Source: Amborella trichopoda (taxonomy: Eukaryota > Streptophyta > Magnoliopsida > Amborellales > Amborellaceae). Taken from it: a stretch of 64,000 nucleotides of DNA. Below are positions 21,008 through 33,910 of this stretch, piece by piece. The notes below the pieces were generated by a model. The model made no database searches and was not told the DNA's origin. It saw nothing but the letters and a program-made list of their open reading frames with translations. Position 1 is the stretch's first letter. Each line of letters begins with the position of its first letter. The DNA lies in assembly GCF_000471905.2 (NCBI RefSeq), contig NW_006496628.1:1238511-1302510 (forward strand), given 5' to 3'. The translations under genes and the position numbers were made by a program.

Positions 21008-23804
21008 TGGTTAGGTACCTCAATCTCGCCTCCTTGGATCTAGGTGGTCAGGTGATAATGTCTCGGGTTTGGAAAACCAGGGACTTGAGATCGCTCTCTC
21101 GAGACCTTGTTTAAGAACAAGGGCAGGTATCTAAATAGAGAGAGAGGAATTTTGGATGTGAGGTGGGGACCAACCTCACTTGGGTCCATGACTTACTAGG
21201 ATTGACTCGCATCGGCTCCCTCTTAGATCACGACGGAAAGTCCCCCCAGCTACTTTAGCTGGCTCGGAATCATCTCCCTTGACCTGAAATTACAAGAAAA
21301 GTGGGTCGAAGGGCCCACCCTCGTCTTAGGGCAATGCACATTTATGTGGCTAGGAATGTAAGGAGTTAGAGTGATAAAGTGAAAGGTTTGAAGAAAGGTC
21401 GAAGATAGAGGAATACTTAAATGAGAGATGAGACTAGCTTGATAGCCGGATAGTGACCGACTGAGAGCGGTAGCAAGACGAGAATGGTACTCAAGACCAG
21501 CACGATGATAATACTACTCGAAATCGAGGTCGATATGGCAGTGCTAGGCTAGGTCAACCCTCGATTAGATGAGAAGAGGAGAGAATGAAGAGAAGGCACG
21601 AGACGACGGAGGGATAGATTGTCGTTGATGCTAGGTGTTGCCACCCATGACCGTGGAGTAGCAGTGTCACGGCCCTTGCACGACACTAGACACTACTGCT
21701 CATGGCTTGAGTGGGAGCAGGGAACTACAGACGGCGCTAGGCATCGCCTTTGGCAACACAAGAAGGTAGTGTGCCTTCTGCACGGGCGGTGATAGCTTCT
21801 CGTGAAGCATGCAGCGATCGCCATTTGCGAAGCGTGCGACGATAGTTCTCATGAGGCCCACAGCGATAGGCGTGGGACGCAGGAGGAACAACTATGAGCA
21901 CCGAACGCACAAAGGAGGCTTGCGGACGGCTATGGGCACAGAGCACGCGAAGGAAGCTTGCAAACAATGATAGGCACCGTGCGCAAGAAGCAAGCTCACA
22001 GATGACAATAGGTATTGCCGATACCTCTCATGGATGGCAATAAACATCGCCATCTGCGATAGGTGCGCAACAAGTGAAGACCCCTGCAGGCAGCAGAGAG
22101 TTTCGCCATCTGCGCTCTTCACTCTCGTCGAGGATATGTCTTCAAATGGCGACGAGCAACACCATCTGAAAACCTCGTTGGGGGATAAAGATGGACGAAT
22201 AGAAGGAGAAGGAGGCTCACACATGGCACAACCATAGCCATGCGTGACATGTGAGACCATAAGAGAGGCATACGCGGCACTGCCACTGTCGTGCATGGCC
22301 TCTAAGATGAGCTCAGATAGAGAAGAGAAAGAAGAACTTGAGGAAGAGAGAGAAGAAGAAAAGAAAAAGGAGAGAGAGAAGATTTACCTTGAGCTTAGGC
22401 GTATCGGTTAAAAAGTTTCTCTCACCTTACTCTCTCTCTTCAAACGTGATCCAACAATGAGAAGAAAGAGAAACTTTATTCAATAAAAACTCTCTCTTTT
22501 GCAAAGGGTTGAGTCCTCTTGCATAAAATGACGCCCAAACATGGGTGGATTGATCAATATTAAACCTAATTGCTAGAAATTAAGATTTAATTGACTTAAA
22601 AGAAAATGCAATGCAAAAAGACAAATTTGCCCCTTCCTAACCATTTTTGGAGTTCCATAACAGTCCCTGTGTTGCCCTAGAACGTGCATGATTTTTCATG
22701 GATGATCTGGCATCATTCTGATGCCCGTTTGGTCGAAATATGATTTTTTTCTTATAGGGCTCGACATGACGATCGATTTGATACCAACTTCGAGCCATGG
22801 ATCGTGTTTTTGGGGCACGATCATGTGACTTGAATTTTGGTTGAATATTGAAACGTTTGATCATTAGTTTGCTTGTTCCTTGATGTTTTACTGTGATTTC
22901 TGCACTGGATCACACAGATTATGGCATCACGATCGTGGGGTAGCAAACACAGCTCGATTCCATGCCTGGACAAAGACTTTTCAACTTTGGAATTTTGGCC
23001 GGAATTTCGAATTCCTATGACGGAATATGCAGTCACTTTGTCAGCTTCATGTGCAAACTCCGACCGTTCATCATGTACAAGGTTCGAGTCAGAGATAGCC
23101 TGAGACCTTATGCACACGATGGAATTAGTCTTGCGTTGATCAAGCTCGTGAACGGCGTCATTTGGCCATTTGAGCAAGGCACGATGCTATTGAATTTCCT
23201 GCACTTTCTTCACGGATCAGCAACTTCTCTCTAGCTTTTATTCGCGTTCAAGCGTCGTCGCGGGGTGTGCCACATATCGAAACGCTCGTTCTAACGGAAC
23301 GAACATGCTCACCAAATTTGAGTGTGATCCGACTTGGTACAAGCAAGATATGTGCGTTGCAAGTCACTATTCGTGATTGTCCCTTTAATGGTGTAGAGTT
23401 GCAGGGTGGGCGCACGGGAATGGCGTGCGGCTCCTCCTGTTTCTCTCTTTCGCCTATAACTTTTTCCTGAAGTGTTTGTTTAAGCTAAAATTTGATCCCT
23501 GGGGGTTTTCAACCATGTTAGATCCAATGGCAATGGTCCTATAGAAAATTAAGACACCGAAAATGTAGCTCTAGTTATAGGGTCTATTTGAGGTTACTAA
23601 ATGCTGATTCTATCGGAACTATTTCTCGGTTCGCACTGCCTTGGACATGTCAGATTGTGACGAAAGTTGATAGGAGACTTTTGATAGTCCACATGAAGAT
23701 CTTGTCCAGTTCTGGGGCTATTCTGAGACAGTGGGAATTTCCACTGTTTACTAGGCTTGTTTTGAGCGAAGGCTCCATGATGATGAAAAAATATCTTCCA
23801 ACAC
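21008..23804 (-). mobile_element. Solo family A LTR (2.8 kb) inside the leader of A-3
   Basis: On the minus strand it begins TGTTGGAAG (23804) and ends TAACCA (21008), the same edges as the LTRs at 36892-39503 and 58223-60775. Flanking 5-mers CCCGG (21003-21007) and CTCAG (23805-23809) may be a diverged target-site duplication. No internal sequence accompanies it, so it is probably a solo LTR left by recombination. It carries the CCCAAACATGGGTGGAT box at 22534-22550 and two hairpins at 22218-22246 and 22270-22298. Confidence 0.8.
22218..22298. repeat. Two conserved hairpins in the solo A LTR
   Basis: The first foldback has arms CACACATGGCA and AGCCATGCGTG (9 of 11 pairs). The second has arms CATACGCGGCA and TGTCGTGCATG (10 of 11 allowing G-T) and a CTGCCAC loop. 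Counterparts in other A LTRs are at 37905-37983, 44001-44082 and 59278-59306. Confidence 0.7.
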
Positions 23805-25005
23805 TCAGGTCTAACTCCCAGGTCTTAACCTGGATTGGTGTGAGCAAGGAATTAAAAGTCCCGAACTCCCCATCTCCTAGCTCTGGTGGAACTTCCACCA
23901 AGGCCCCTTGCATCGATAACACTTTTATTGCCGCACACAGCATGCACCCTGCCACCAGCAAGTCGCTTGTCGATCGTATTGTTGAGGTACGCCGGAAGGC
24001 TACCCAGTCCCTCTCTGCAAAAGTCCAACAAGTTTCCATTACTTCTATGGGTTGTCACAAGGCTACCCCCCACATTCTTACACCACCACGAGTCTCTATC
24101 CTTAGAGGCTCGAGACATTGAGGCGATAACCCTTGGGCCTCCACCTCATGCACACACCATAAGGCTCATGGGTCATCCACTCAAGCCATACCTTAGTCCA
24201 ACCCTTATATTACCTCGAGTCAACATCCAGGATCAAACCTCCCAAGGCTGGGTCCTACATATGTTATTCATATGCATCCCACTAACCCGAGTACACAAGA
24301 GACGACCTTCTCGTCCTCCTACTCAACACACATTAGCACACCCTGTAAGGGGCAGGCTCCCACCTGTTCTTTAACAGACACTTGCTCGTAGTTCTCAGCC
24401 TCTTAAGGACAGACCACTTGCTTGAGCCTGGGCTGACCCCCAAGTCACCCATGATCCTTCTTCAAGAGGTGTGCACATGTCGCCATCACAGGCAACCCCT
24501 CGCCCTTGACTCAGTTGTCCTCATGAGTCAACCCTGCTCTTGCCATCTCCTCCTTCTTCATGAAAGCTCCTCCAGCCTTGATACTCCAAGATCTTCCCCA
24601 AGAGTACCATCTTGAACCAGACCCATCATTTTGGTCATGTCTCCGAAGCTCATAGGAGAGCTCAGGGCAAAGACATGATGGAAGATCGTGTCCTTCTTCT
24701 TCGCTGCCCCAGGTTAACTCCAGTCCTTGGCCCTCATCCTTTGTGACACTTGATGGAGACAGCCCTGTCTTATGTAAGAAGAGCCAACCAGCCGCAGTCC
24801 CGATTACAGTTTTGACGTGAGGTCCATCAAAACCTCAAAGCTAAACACGATAGGGGTCTACGAATTCTGACCAAGGAAGTGACTACGGCGGTCTGGGCAA
24901 CCAACTCTGATGACCCTCCTCACTTGCATCCCTTCTACCCTCTTGAGAAGACGAAGCCTGAAGAAGAAGTCCATAAACCCTGCACTGTAGTAAATGTTAT
25001 AAAAA
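23805..25005 (+). pseudogene. Leader / N-terminal gag region of element A-3
   Basis: A 177-codon open frame that starts in LTR sequence (23588-24121) continues through the junction into the conserved block NSQVLTWIGVSKELKVPNSPS, equivalent to 6678-7259 in A-1. The region is Pro/Ser/Thr-rich with no recognised domain. It continues as low-similarity sequence to the gag ORF at 25006. Whether it is translated as part of Gag or separately is unknown. Confidence 0.5.
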
Positions 25006-26660
25006 ATGACCCAGCCACTCAGTAGCCACGGTCCCAAGATCGTCGAGAACAAGTCCTCACGCGATCTGCATACAAGAGTCGAGTCCAGTCGGTGCATGCT
25101 GATCGATCTGCCACATGTGACCCGTCAAGTTTGTAAGCCCTCAACTGTAATTAAGGCTGACCTCCTGGGAGAAACAGTCAGCATAATGGTTATAAACGAA
25201 CCTGACTCTCAGGAAGACCATAGGAACAAGTTCGAAGATATGGTGCGCATAATGACGGAGAATATTTATCCCATAGACACCAAGGGACAATCAGCTAACC
25301 ATGAGGTCAATTCCCACTACTCAGATGGTGAACCTCCAAGGCAGCTCCTTTCCTCTACCGCACAGGACAATTTTGTCCCTCACCCCATCTCACATGTAGA
25401 CATTGATGCTATGGTAACCCATTGCTTAAAGAACAGACAAATTACGGGGATGCAGGGTGCAACGCCTCATCAAAGGCCCTACCCCTCTTACATTGATCAG
25501 GTCTCATTTCCCTCAAATTATAAGAAAGGGAAGTTTCCCCAATTTAATGAAACCACATCCCCGAACCAACATATCGCCCATTTCCATGCAGCGTGCCGAG
25601 AAACAACGGCTGATGAGATACTCCTTCTCCGAAAGTTTGTTGAAACGCTTGACGGCCCAGCTTTTCAGTGATACGCTCGACTTCCCCCAAACTCAATGCA
25701 TGCTTGGGAGGAAATGGAGAAACTGTTCCACTAGCATTTCTATAAGGTCGAGAGAGAGCTTCAAACCATCAAACTTCTCACCCTACCCAAGATCTAGATG
25801 AACCTGTGGACCAGTTCATATCAAGGTGGAGAAATTTAGTTGCTTGTCATCCCAATCCCATGCCTGAGAAGGAAGTAGTTCAAACTTGTGTGTACAACAT
25901 GCAACCTGAGATTGCTCTAAATGTCGAGGCCTCCAATCTGACTTCCATGTCAGAACTGATCTCTAAATCAGCCCGCATAGAAACCCTTTCATGCCACCAC
26001 GGCGTGTCACAACAACAACCTGCAAGCCTAGGGAACAACTAGGACAATGGTAGCTCACGAAATAACACCCAGGGCAACCAACAAAAAGGAGTGATTAGTG
26101 TGGCTGTCACAATTGCTGATCCAAAGAAGGCTCCCTCCCAAACTTTGGACCTCTCCAAAGGGGTGAGCGCAGCAAAGTCAACACCTCGGGCTGGCATGCA
26201 ACAACAGTCGTACAACCAAGTACCCCCACTTGCAATTCTTAATTGTATTGGGCCAAGCATAAGAACAAGGTCTACCCCTTTGAGAAGGAATGAATCCCTG
26301 TACTATTTCGATTATTGTTGGAACAAAACATGATTGAGATTTCAGAGACCAATTTCCCTGAGCAAGCTAGGCTCGATACTCAGGCGAATTACTGTGCTTA
26401 CCATCGAAGGATCAATCACCCCACAGATGACTACTTCACACTAAAGGACATTATCGAGGCCCTAATTCGGAAGTGTCTTGAGGACCTAAAGAAGGCATTC
26501 GGGGCAGCAGAAGCCTCCCATGTAGTAAGAATCCAAGAAGAAGACGAAGCCCCTGGTATCCTTCACACCTTTTATGTTATAATGCTTCAGGAAGGAAGGC
26601 CTAATCACACCAAAACCGGCAAGACAGCCCCAACGCCTTACTTGAGGAACTGAAGACCAT
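25006..26660 (+). pseudogene. gag: Gag fossil of element A-3
   Basis: The longest frame (25006-25671, 221 codons) contains a variable N-terminal part and the capsid start around FPSNYKKGKFPQFNETTSPN and FVETLDGPAFQ. The next frames hold a VDQFISRWRNLVACHPNPM block (25806-25860), a Gln-rich spacer (26000-26200) and a Cys/His finger region near 26392 followed by LKDIIEALIRK. These are, in order, the capsid N- and C-terminal parts and nucleocapsid of Tat-type Gag. Several breaks. It is the best preserved gag of family A here. Confidence 0.8.
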
Positions 26661-27480
26661 TGGTGCCCATACCACAAGATATGGGGTCATTACCTGAGGG
26701 AATGCACCAGTTGTCATAATATATGCGTAAAGAAAATACAGGAATGTCAAGAGTCTTAGAACATCCCAGTAAGTACTCTGCAAGTCATTGCTCCACTAGT
26801 ACAAGAGGGTCTCCCAACACAAGATTGACGTAATAATGATTCAGAGCCTGCTGAACCCTTGGCTTCCCAGCTATGGATAGTCCACCATGAGAAAAGTAGA
26901 CTCAAGTCTTTAAGGAGAGAAGTAGTTCACCAAGCTAGGACTGTTCACAAACCTAGAGAGATGAATCAATCACCATTAAAGAAAACCAGAAGGAGACGAG
27001 CACCAAGGGCTGCTTGTCAGAGAAACAAGACGACTCAACCGCTAATCGAGCAAGAATTTCTCAGGCCTCTTCCTCCACTGCCAACCTTATTGGACTTCAT
27101 CCCTGGCACGATCCTCATTCATTCGTCATCTCAACAAGAGAACATCCCTTCTCCTCAAATCATGTCCAATGAGGATGACAACGTTAAAAGCACTCCCCAA
27201 CGGTCTAAGCAAGGGAAAGACCTAAAAGATTCCCTACACATGTCTAACCCTGGTAATGATGTAAAAAGCTACCCAAATCGGTCTGATTAGGGGAACGACC
27301 TTAAAATTCCCCTACATTCTGACCCTTCTCATTCTTCTTCTACTTCTAATCCTTCTTCCCCAATGTCTCCTGCAGGTACAACCTTGAAACATCCAGACTT
27401 TGAGGCTCTCGACAGAGAATTTGAAGGAATCAACATAAGCAAGACACAACATAAGTGGTTGAAAAAGACCCTGGCCCAGG
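26661..27480 (+). pseudogene. Gag-pol linker of element A-3
   Basis: A 143-codon frame (26859-27290) is basic at its start (RRRRAPRAACQRNK) with a PLPPLPTLLDFIP stretch, matching the linker at 3459-4145. The similarity continues to the last base before the TGTTTGAACA LTR start at 27481, so that LTR cut the element here. No domain is recognised. Confidence 0.65.
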
Positions 27481-28669
27481 TGTTTGAACACATTTTTCAT
27501 CACCTTGTTCCCTAATGCAGAATAAAGACGAAGCAGGTCAATAAAGCCTACAAAACAGTGGAAATTTTGACAGTCTCAAAATGGCCCCAAAACTGTTCAA
27601 AATCTTCATAAGCACTCCAAAAGGCCATCTGTCAAGTTTCATTTCAATCAGACATATCTAAGGCAGTGAACGTAAAAAATCAATTTCGACAAAATCAACC
27701 TCTAGTAGCCTAAAATGGACCCTGGAACTATAACTATATTTTTGGTGTGTCAAAAATCTGTGGGACCATCATAATTAGATCTGACGTGGTCGAAAACCCC
27801 TATGGGTCAAGTTTGGACTTAATCAGGCACTCCAGGACAAAGTTATGGGTAAAATACCGAAAAGGGGTAGGTCGCACACTATTCCCGTGAGGCCACCCTG
27901 CACCAAAACGCCATTAAAGGTGGCTGCTTTCGATAGGTGGTACGCCCCATGATGATGCCTGAGCAAGAGAAAAACAAGATAGAAGTTGTTGATCCGTGAA
28001 GAAAGTTGCATAAATTCAGCAGCAGCACACCTCACTCTGGCAGCCAAATCACGACACTCGCATACCCGATCAATGTGAAACAAATTGTATTATGTACATA
28101 GGGTCCGAGGCTATCTCTGGTCCAAACCTCACGTACGATGAATGGCTGGATTTCATACATGAAGGCGTCGAAGCTGCTGTAAATTCTAATCGCCGAATTT
28201 CAAGATTCCGACCAAAAACTCCAGACGGCGAAATCTTCGTTTGGATATGAAATCGAGTTGCGTTTGTTGCAACATGATCGTGACGGAATGCTCAGTGTGA
28301 TTTAGTGAAGAAACAAAAGAAAAAAATTTAAGGAATGAGTGCACTATTGATCCGAAGTTTCCAAGATTTATTCAAAATTCAAGTCTCACGATCATGACTT
28401 AAAAATATGATTCATGGCTCGAAGTTGGTATCAAATCAATCGTCATGCTGAGCCCTACAAGAAAGCAATCATATTTCGATCAAATAGGCATCAAAGCAAC
28501 CCAGATCAGTCATGGAAGATCACGCAAGGTTTCGAGCAGCAGCAAGGACTGTTTTGAAATTCCACACATTGTTAGGCAGGGGCAAAATAGTCTTTTTGCA
28601 CCCATTTTTAGAATTTCTTTTAATTCAATTAAATTGTAATTATCTTCAATTTTAGGTAGTTTTTGGGTA

Positions 28670-28701
28670 TCCACCCATGTTTGGGCCCAATTCTATATAA
28701 A
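28670..28701 (+). promoter_or_regulatory. Core promoter module of A2 LTR
   Basis: ATCCACCCATGTTTGGGC is followed by TATATAAA at 28694-28701. An AT-rich element (TTAATTCAATTAAATTG) lies about 50 bases upstream. The module is shared with 51887-51917. Transcription would start about 30 bases downstream, before the pyrimidine tract. Confidence 0.7.
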
Positions 28702-29179
28702 CATGCAAAGCCAAATTGTAAAAAACAAGAATTCATTCTTCATCGATTCAATAAAGTTTTCAATTCTTGCTTAAGCTCATGGGTGCACCTTAGAGAGAGA
28801 GAGGAGGGAGAAGAAAAGGGTTGGTACCCCTCGATAAGAGAATTTTCTCTCTCCTCCCCTCTTTCTCTCTCCTCTTTTCTCTCTTCTCTTTTCTCTTCTC
28901 TAGCACTCATTCTCGCTTCTCTCCTCTTTCTCTCTCCTCTCATTTTTCTCTCTCCTCTTTTCTCTCTTCCTCCTCGTTTCTCTCTCAGCCTATTTCCCAT
29001 CTCTATCTATTCTTTTCTCTCTCATCTCTCCCTCTCTTTCTTGCTGTCATTGTTATCTTTTTCTCTCTCTTCCTCCTCTGGTCTATCATATCTTTCTTTC
29101 CCCAAACTTTCTCCATTCATGCGTGGCGGACCTATCGTCTGGTGTGATGCCTTCTTGCTCCAAAGACATGAATAGTGAG

Positions 29180-29640
29180 TCAGGCCTTAGCCCAATTGGC
29201 GCAAGACTAGCTCCGCTTGGGTTTTCTTTCTTTATCCTCTTTTGTCATAGTCGGCGCAAGCCTAGCATCGCCTAGGTTTTCTTTCTTTCTCCTCTTCTGT
29301 CATAGCCGGCGCAAGCCTAGCGTTGCTTGGGTTCTCTTTCTTTCTTCTCTTCTCTCATAGCCGGCGCAATCCTAGTGCCACCTGGGTTCTCTTTCTTTCT
29401 TCTTTTCTGTCACAGATGATGCAAGCCTAGAGCCACTTGGGTTCTCTTTAATTCTTTTCTTCTTACACAGCCAGTTCGAGCTTATCATCGCTTGTGTTTC
29501 TCTCTCTTTCTTCCCTTCTTTCACAGCCGGCGGAAGCCATCATCCTCTGAGTTTTCCTTCTCCTCTTTCTTCTGACTATCGATGTAAGCCCATTGCTGCC
29601 TACACTCTTTTTCTCTCTTCTTTCTTTATTTCACAGGTGG
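29180..29640 (+). repeat. 59-bp array with AGCCGGCGCAAGCCTAGC core in A2 LTR
   Basis: About seven units, each a GC-rich block (CAGCCGGCGCAAGCCTAGCG) followed by TTGGGTTCTCTTTCTTTCT. The GC block can fold through CAAGC and GCTTG arms in several units. It corresponds to the hairpin regions of sister LTRs. Confidence 0.8.
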
Positions 29641-30232
29641 AAGTCATCGATGTCTGTGTCCTCCTCCTCCTCTCCTTCCCTTCTCTCTCTTCTTCTTCTC
29701 TCATGGTTTTCTATCCTACACTCTTTCTTTTTCTCTTTTATCTTCATCTCTTCTATTTCCTTATCTCTCTCTCTTCTTTTCTTTCTCTATCTAATCTCTC
29801 CTCTTTCTTTTACTCTCTCATTTGATCAAGAAGGGTTGAGATTGGCCTTCAATGGTAGTCCTGTCGTTAAACTGTAATGTTGTTCTGCCGGTCATAGTTA
29901 CTATGCCCGCTTTATTGCCACGACAAAGAAGTCATTGTGTCTAGCTAGTCGGTATTGGTTTAGTCGTCTAGTAGTAACTCTATTGAGCCGGTCTGAGCTA
30001 TCGAACCCATTTTACTACCACGACAGGTCAATTACCTGCTAGTTAATTCACTGTGTCAGTCTCACCACGCGATCAAATTCTTCTCACCCCAATCTTCACC
30101 CTCTCATTCTCTTCCTCTTTTTGAATGTGTATGCTTATGTACATTCGCCCAAAGGAAAGGTGGGGTCCCTTGACCCACTTGTCTTATAACGCTTGCCAAT
30201 GTGTGTGATTCTAGAAACAAGAGAATACAGGC

Positions 30233-31965
30233 CTTATTTGACCCTTGTTCATAAGGGCTTCGATAATATCATTGAGCTTTTAGCAGTTGTGAGTGAGGTG
30301 GTAGACCCTCCAATGATAGGTGCAGTAATTCTCATTTGCCTCATGCCCAATCAACTCCGTAGTATTGGCCTCCAGCAACTGTATCATGTTATATTCTAGC
30401 AGCAATCGAAGTAGTGCAGTTGTCCACTCCATGTCGAAGGGGTCAACATTATTTTGGTGCTGTGCTAAGTAGTCGCTTTGCCTTGAGTTTTTAGGAGGCG
30501 GGATGTTGTTGTAGGACTGCTGCTTGCCCCTGGCTGGAGATGCCTGTGCCTTGGAGAGGTCCAGGGTTTGAGACATCGAGCCTTTGGTTTCAACCACGGT
30601 GACGGCCATGCTGATTATTACCTTTTGATTGCCCTGACTACTGGGGCATGAGTTTGAGCTGGCAGGTTGCTGACGGGTGTTGTCGTGCTTGAACACTCCC
30701 TCAATATGGACTGCCTTAAAGATGAGCTCTGGCATGGAGGGTGGATTGGATGCCTCAACATGTAGGGCGATCTTAGGAAGCATGTTCCATATGCAGGCTT
30801 GGACTGCTACCTTCTTGGTCATGGGATTAGCGTGAAAGGTTGCCAACTCTCTCCATCGGGTGATGAATTTATCAACCGGCTCATCAAGGTCTTGCATCAA
30901 GGTGAGGAGCTCGATGCTTCCACGTTTCTTTGGACTTCGTAGAAGCGTTGGTAGAACAATTGCTCCAAGTGTTCACCGAGTTGGGCGGCAACCGAGCATA
31001 CCACTGGAAGGTTGGTCCTTCAAGAGTTTCGACGAATAGAGGAGAAGACTCCGTTAGTTGTTGTCTCTTGGCAGGCCACTTGGAAGTTGGCCTGGTGAGG
31101 AGACATGGTACCATTGAATAGGGGGAGTTTCCCTTTTTATTAGTTTGGGGGAAACGACGCCTGGTCAATGTACGAAGGATACGGCTTTTGGTAGAGTGGC
31201 GTCTCTGCATGCCCGGGACCTTGTTCTAGAGGCTATGGGCCACCATAGCATCTATGTCAGTTTGGGAGACCCCGCGAGAAGAGGAACGTGCCTACGAGCT
31301 GTGTCCTCATCGGAGGCCTCTAAGCGCTCCATCTTTCCGGGGATGGCTTGCATCATGTCCTCGAACTTGTCCATCCGCTCCTCCTGAGAACCATTCGGGT
31401 CATTGATCACCATGACACTGAACGTTTCTTCTGGGAGGTCAGAGTCAGGTGACGCAGTGGACTACCAAGGTTGGAGAGTCACGCACAGCAAGTAAGTCTG
31501 AAGGGGCCTAGCTTTCCCCAACTGAACTCAGGCTTTGTATGCCAATCTTGTGAGGACTGGTTCTTGATGGTCTTGAGACCGTAGCTTCTATGTGGTGATC
31601 ACCAAATAGTACTCCTGGACTTGCTCAGGCTCCAGAGTTTGAAGAGGGAAAAATGGATTACAAGGTAGGAGGCCCTCAGGGGTAGCGACTTCGACTGCCT
31701 TGGAGGCTTCCCTTGTCAGGATTTGTAGGCCTCTCTTCTGCTTGATCTTGAGGCGGTTGTGGACCTCATTCCAAAACCTAGCTTGAGACCTGGACTACCC
31801 GATTTTCTTTGAATAGACGAGGGCCATGTCTATGAGCTGGAGCAAGGAGTGGGGCTCAAGTATGGAGCACAGCTTGAGTTCTTGTTTTGGAGGCTAGAGG
31901 CCTCTGTCCGACATCAAGCCGTTGCCTCGAATTCCTTTGTGGGGCCAGGGTGTTCGGATGACCCG
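30233..31965 (-). pseudogene. gag: Gag fossil of element A-2
   Basis: The frame 30280-30900 (206 codons) contains VDKFITRWRELATFHANPM, a Gln-rich spacer and a Cys/His finger region near 30290; the last readable block, beside the junction, is DIIEALMNKG. The frame 30884-31210 carries FVETLEGPTFQWYARLPPNS, the capsid signature. The more N-terminal part (31210-31965) is more decayed. The order is that of Tat-type Gag. Confidence 0.75.
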
Positions 31966-32544
31966 TGTCATGACCCCGCCCCCTGACCCTTGTTGGAGGG
32001 TGACAGAGTGCGGGATCGCTACCGGAATTCGTGAACATCACTCAGGTGGGAGCGACTCAATGCATGAAAATGAGGAATCAGGAGCAAAACAAGAAAGAAA
32101 ACTAGAATAAAACCATTCATCAAAATCAATAACAATTCCAAAGTATAGCCATCTCATTCATCTAAAATTAAAAAGTCTTTACAATTCCTTGAAGGCACTA
32201 CTGGCCCAAAATACACAAAATGAGGTACACCACACACTACTGAGACATTCAAAACATACAATGAAAGTCTTCAAAGGATGGCTTTTTAACCTCTCGACTT
32301 CGAGCTTCAAATCCCCAATGGTCACCCACCTTAAGCATAGCTGTTAAAACTCTTCACTCTACGGTTATGAAAATAAGATGGAATGAGCTAACAGACCAGT
32401 AAGCAGATCTACACCATTGCATTCCAACTAGGATGATAGTGATAACAAATACATGACACACCTATATGTACATGTACGCATGTATCAAATAAAGTCCCTC
32501 AACTTGCTTCTCAACACTCTAACAGAAATGTGAGAAAGGCAGTT

Positions 32545-32546
<2 letters not shown>

Positions 32547-32588
<42 letters not shown>
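32547..32588. repeat. (AT)21 microsatellite, left of the gap
   Basis: Pure AT dinucleotide run of 42 bases. The other B LTR in the window has no such run at the equivalent place. Confidence 0.95.
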
Positions 32589-32590
<2 letters not shown>

Positions 32591-32799
32591 CTAATAACTA
32601 CACTACTACCTTACTTTAAGTTAAGTAGTAAGTAAGTAACGAACAACGAGTACTACACGACGTACTTACGTAACGTTAAACGTACTANNNNNNNNNNNNN
32701 NNNNNNNATACTATACGTACGACTACTAGTATACTAAACTAACGTACCTACCTACTACGTCTTCTACTACAACTACTAACAAGAATAGTAGTAGAAGAC

Positions 32800-32800
<1 letters not shown>
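32589..32800. other. 20-N assembly gap with compositionally odd flanks
   Basis: N occupies 32688-32707. The flanks 32590-32687 and 32708-32800 are made mainly of TAC, ACT, GTA, AGT and ACG words, contain essentially no GG, TG or GC dinucleotides, and match nothing in the other B LTR. Pure AT or TA runs stand on both sides. This may be an assembly or polishing artefact rather than genomic sequence. Confidence 0.8.

Positions 32801-32846
<46 letters not shown>
32801..32846. repeat. (TA)23 microsatellite, right of the gap
   Basis: Pure TA run of 46 bases on the right side of the odd segment. Confidence 0.95.
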
Positions 32847-32848
<2 letters not shown>

Positions 32849-33284
32849 GCATAAATCACAATCACCTTTATTAAAGTAGAGTAATAAGACAACAGATCAC
32901 AGCTTCAGTTAAAAGCTCATGCAGAAGCATAAATAAGTCAGGCAAACAGATCTATCTACTCCTAAAGTAGAAGCCACATTGGTCAGGCTAAGTGAATCCT
33001 GAACTTGAGGCTTCTACCCTCACTCAGAAGGGTGGACCATGACAAGTGGAAGACCTACATCGTAAGGCCCTCATACCAGCACACATCCCCAGCACGCTTT
33101 GAGGTTTTCAATAGGCAAAGACCTTGCATGACACTACCCTCTCCTTGTGCCCTTTTGGTAAGAGAGCCTTACACTACTATTAGGTAACCCAATGTGTAAT
33201 GCCCACATAGATCTGGGGGGAACGACCCTCCCAACTACTCACATCCTGAGTCCCGTCCTATCATGAAGAGCTAGGGAAAAATCA

Positions 33285-33910
33285 CAGCTGTCAGCACCAT
33301 CATTCACATAATAGGTGCCCTTTCACATAACATAATAGCATCGCAGCTGCTGGTACCATCATTCACACAGTTGGTACCCATTCACATAACATAAGCATCA
33401 TGATGCCATCATTCACACAGCAAGTATTTATTCACATATAGCACAAGCATCATGATACCATCATTCATACAGTAGGTGTCCATTCACATATAGCATAAGC
33501 ATCATGATACCATCACTCACATAGTAAGTATCCATTCACATATGGCATATGCATCATGATACCATCATTCACACAGTAGGCATCCATACATATAGCATAA
33601 GCATCATAATACCATCATTCACACAATAGGTATCCATACATATATCATAAGCATCATGACACCATCATTCACACAGTAGGTATCCATACATATAGCATAA
33701 GCATCATGATACCATCATTCACACAGTAGCTATCCATACATATATAGCATAAGCATCATGATACCATCATTCACACAGTAGGTATCCATACATATAGTAT
33801 AAGCAGCATGATACCATCATTCACACAGTAGGTATCCATACATATAACATAAGCATCATGACACCATCATTTATACAGTAGGTATTCATACATATATAAC
33901 ATAAGTTCAT
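33285..33910 (-). repeat. 53-bp tandem array in solo B LTR
   Basis: About eleven to twelve units of CATCATGATACCATCATTCACACAGTAGGTATCCATACATATAGCATAAG, written here in parts: CATCATGATACCATCATTC, then ACACAGTAGGTATCCATAC, then ATATAGCATAAG. It occupies the same region of the LTR as the array at 16815-17320 but the units are now different. GGTATC and GATACC arms occur in most units. Confidence 0.85.

Larger units (their letters stand above)
19603..27480 (+). mobile_element. Element A-3: 5' half of a plus-strand Tat/Ogre-like element
   Basis: Order: 3' part of an LTR (19603-20789), primer site, leader interrupted by a solo A LTR (21008-23804), leader/N-terminal gag (23805-25005), gag (25006-26660), linker (26661-27480). 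It is cut at both ends: by the B element upstream and by an A LTR at 27481 downstream. Protease, RT and integrase are absent. Broken; many breaks. Confidence 0.8.
27481..30232 (+). mobile_element. Family A LTR, subtype A2, inserted in A-3
   Basis: It starts TGTTTGAACACATTTTTCAT exactly where the A-3 linker stops and aligns along its length with the LTR at 50631-53716. It holds a promoter module (28670-28701), a pyrimidine tract (28840-29130) and a seven-unit 59-bp array (29180-29640). The last 200-300 bases of the LTR are missing where it meets minus-strand gag at 30233. No primer site or internal region of its own is present. Confidence 0.75.

Noticed and set aside
33285-33910. Regular repeats considered as a CRISPR array
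   Set aside because: Units are contiguous 53-bp tandem repeats without unique spacers, inside a plant LTR; no cas-like genes.
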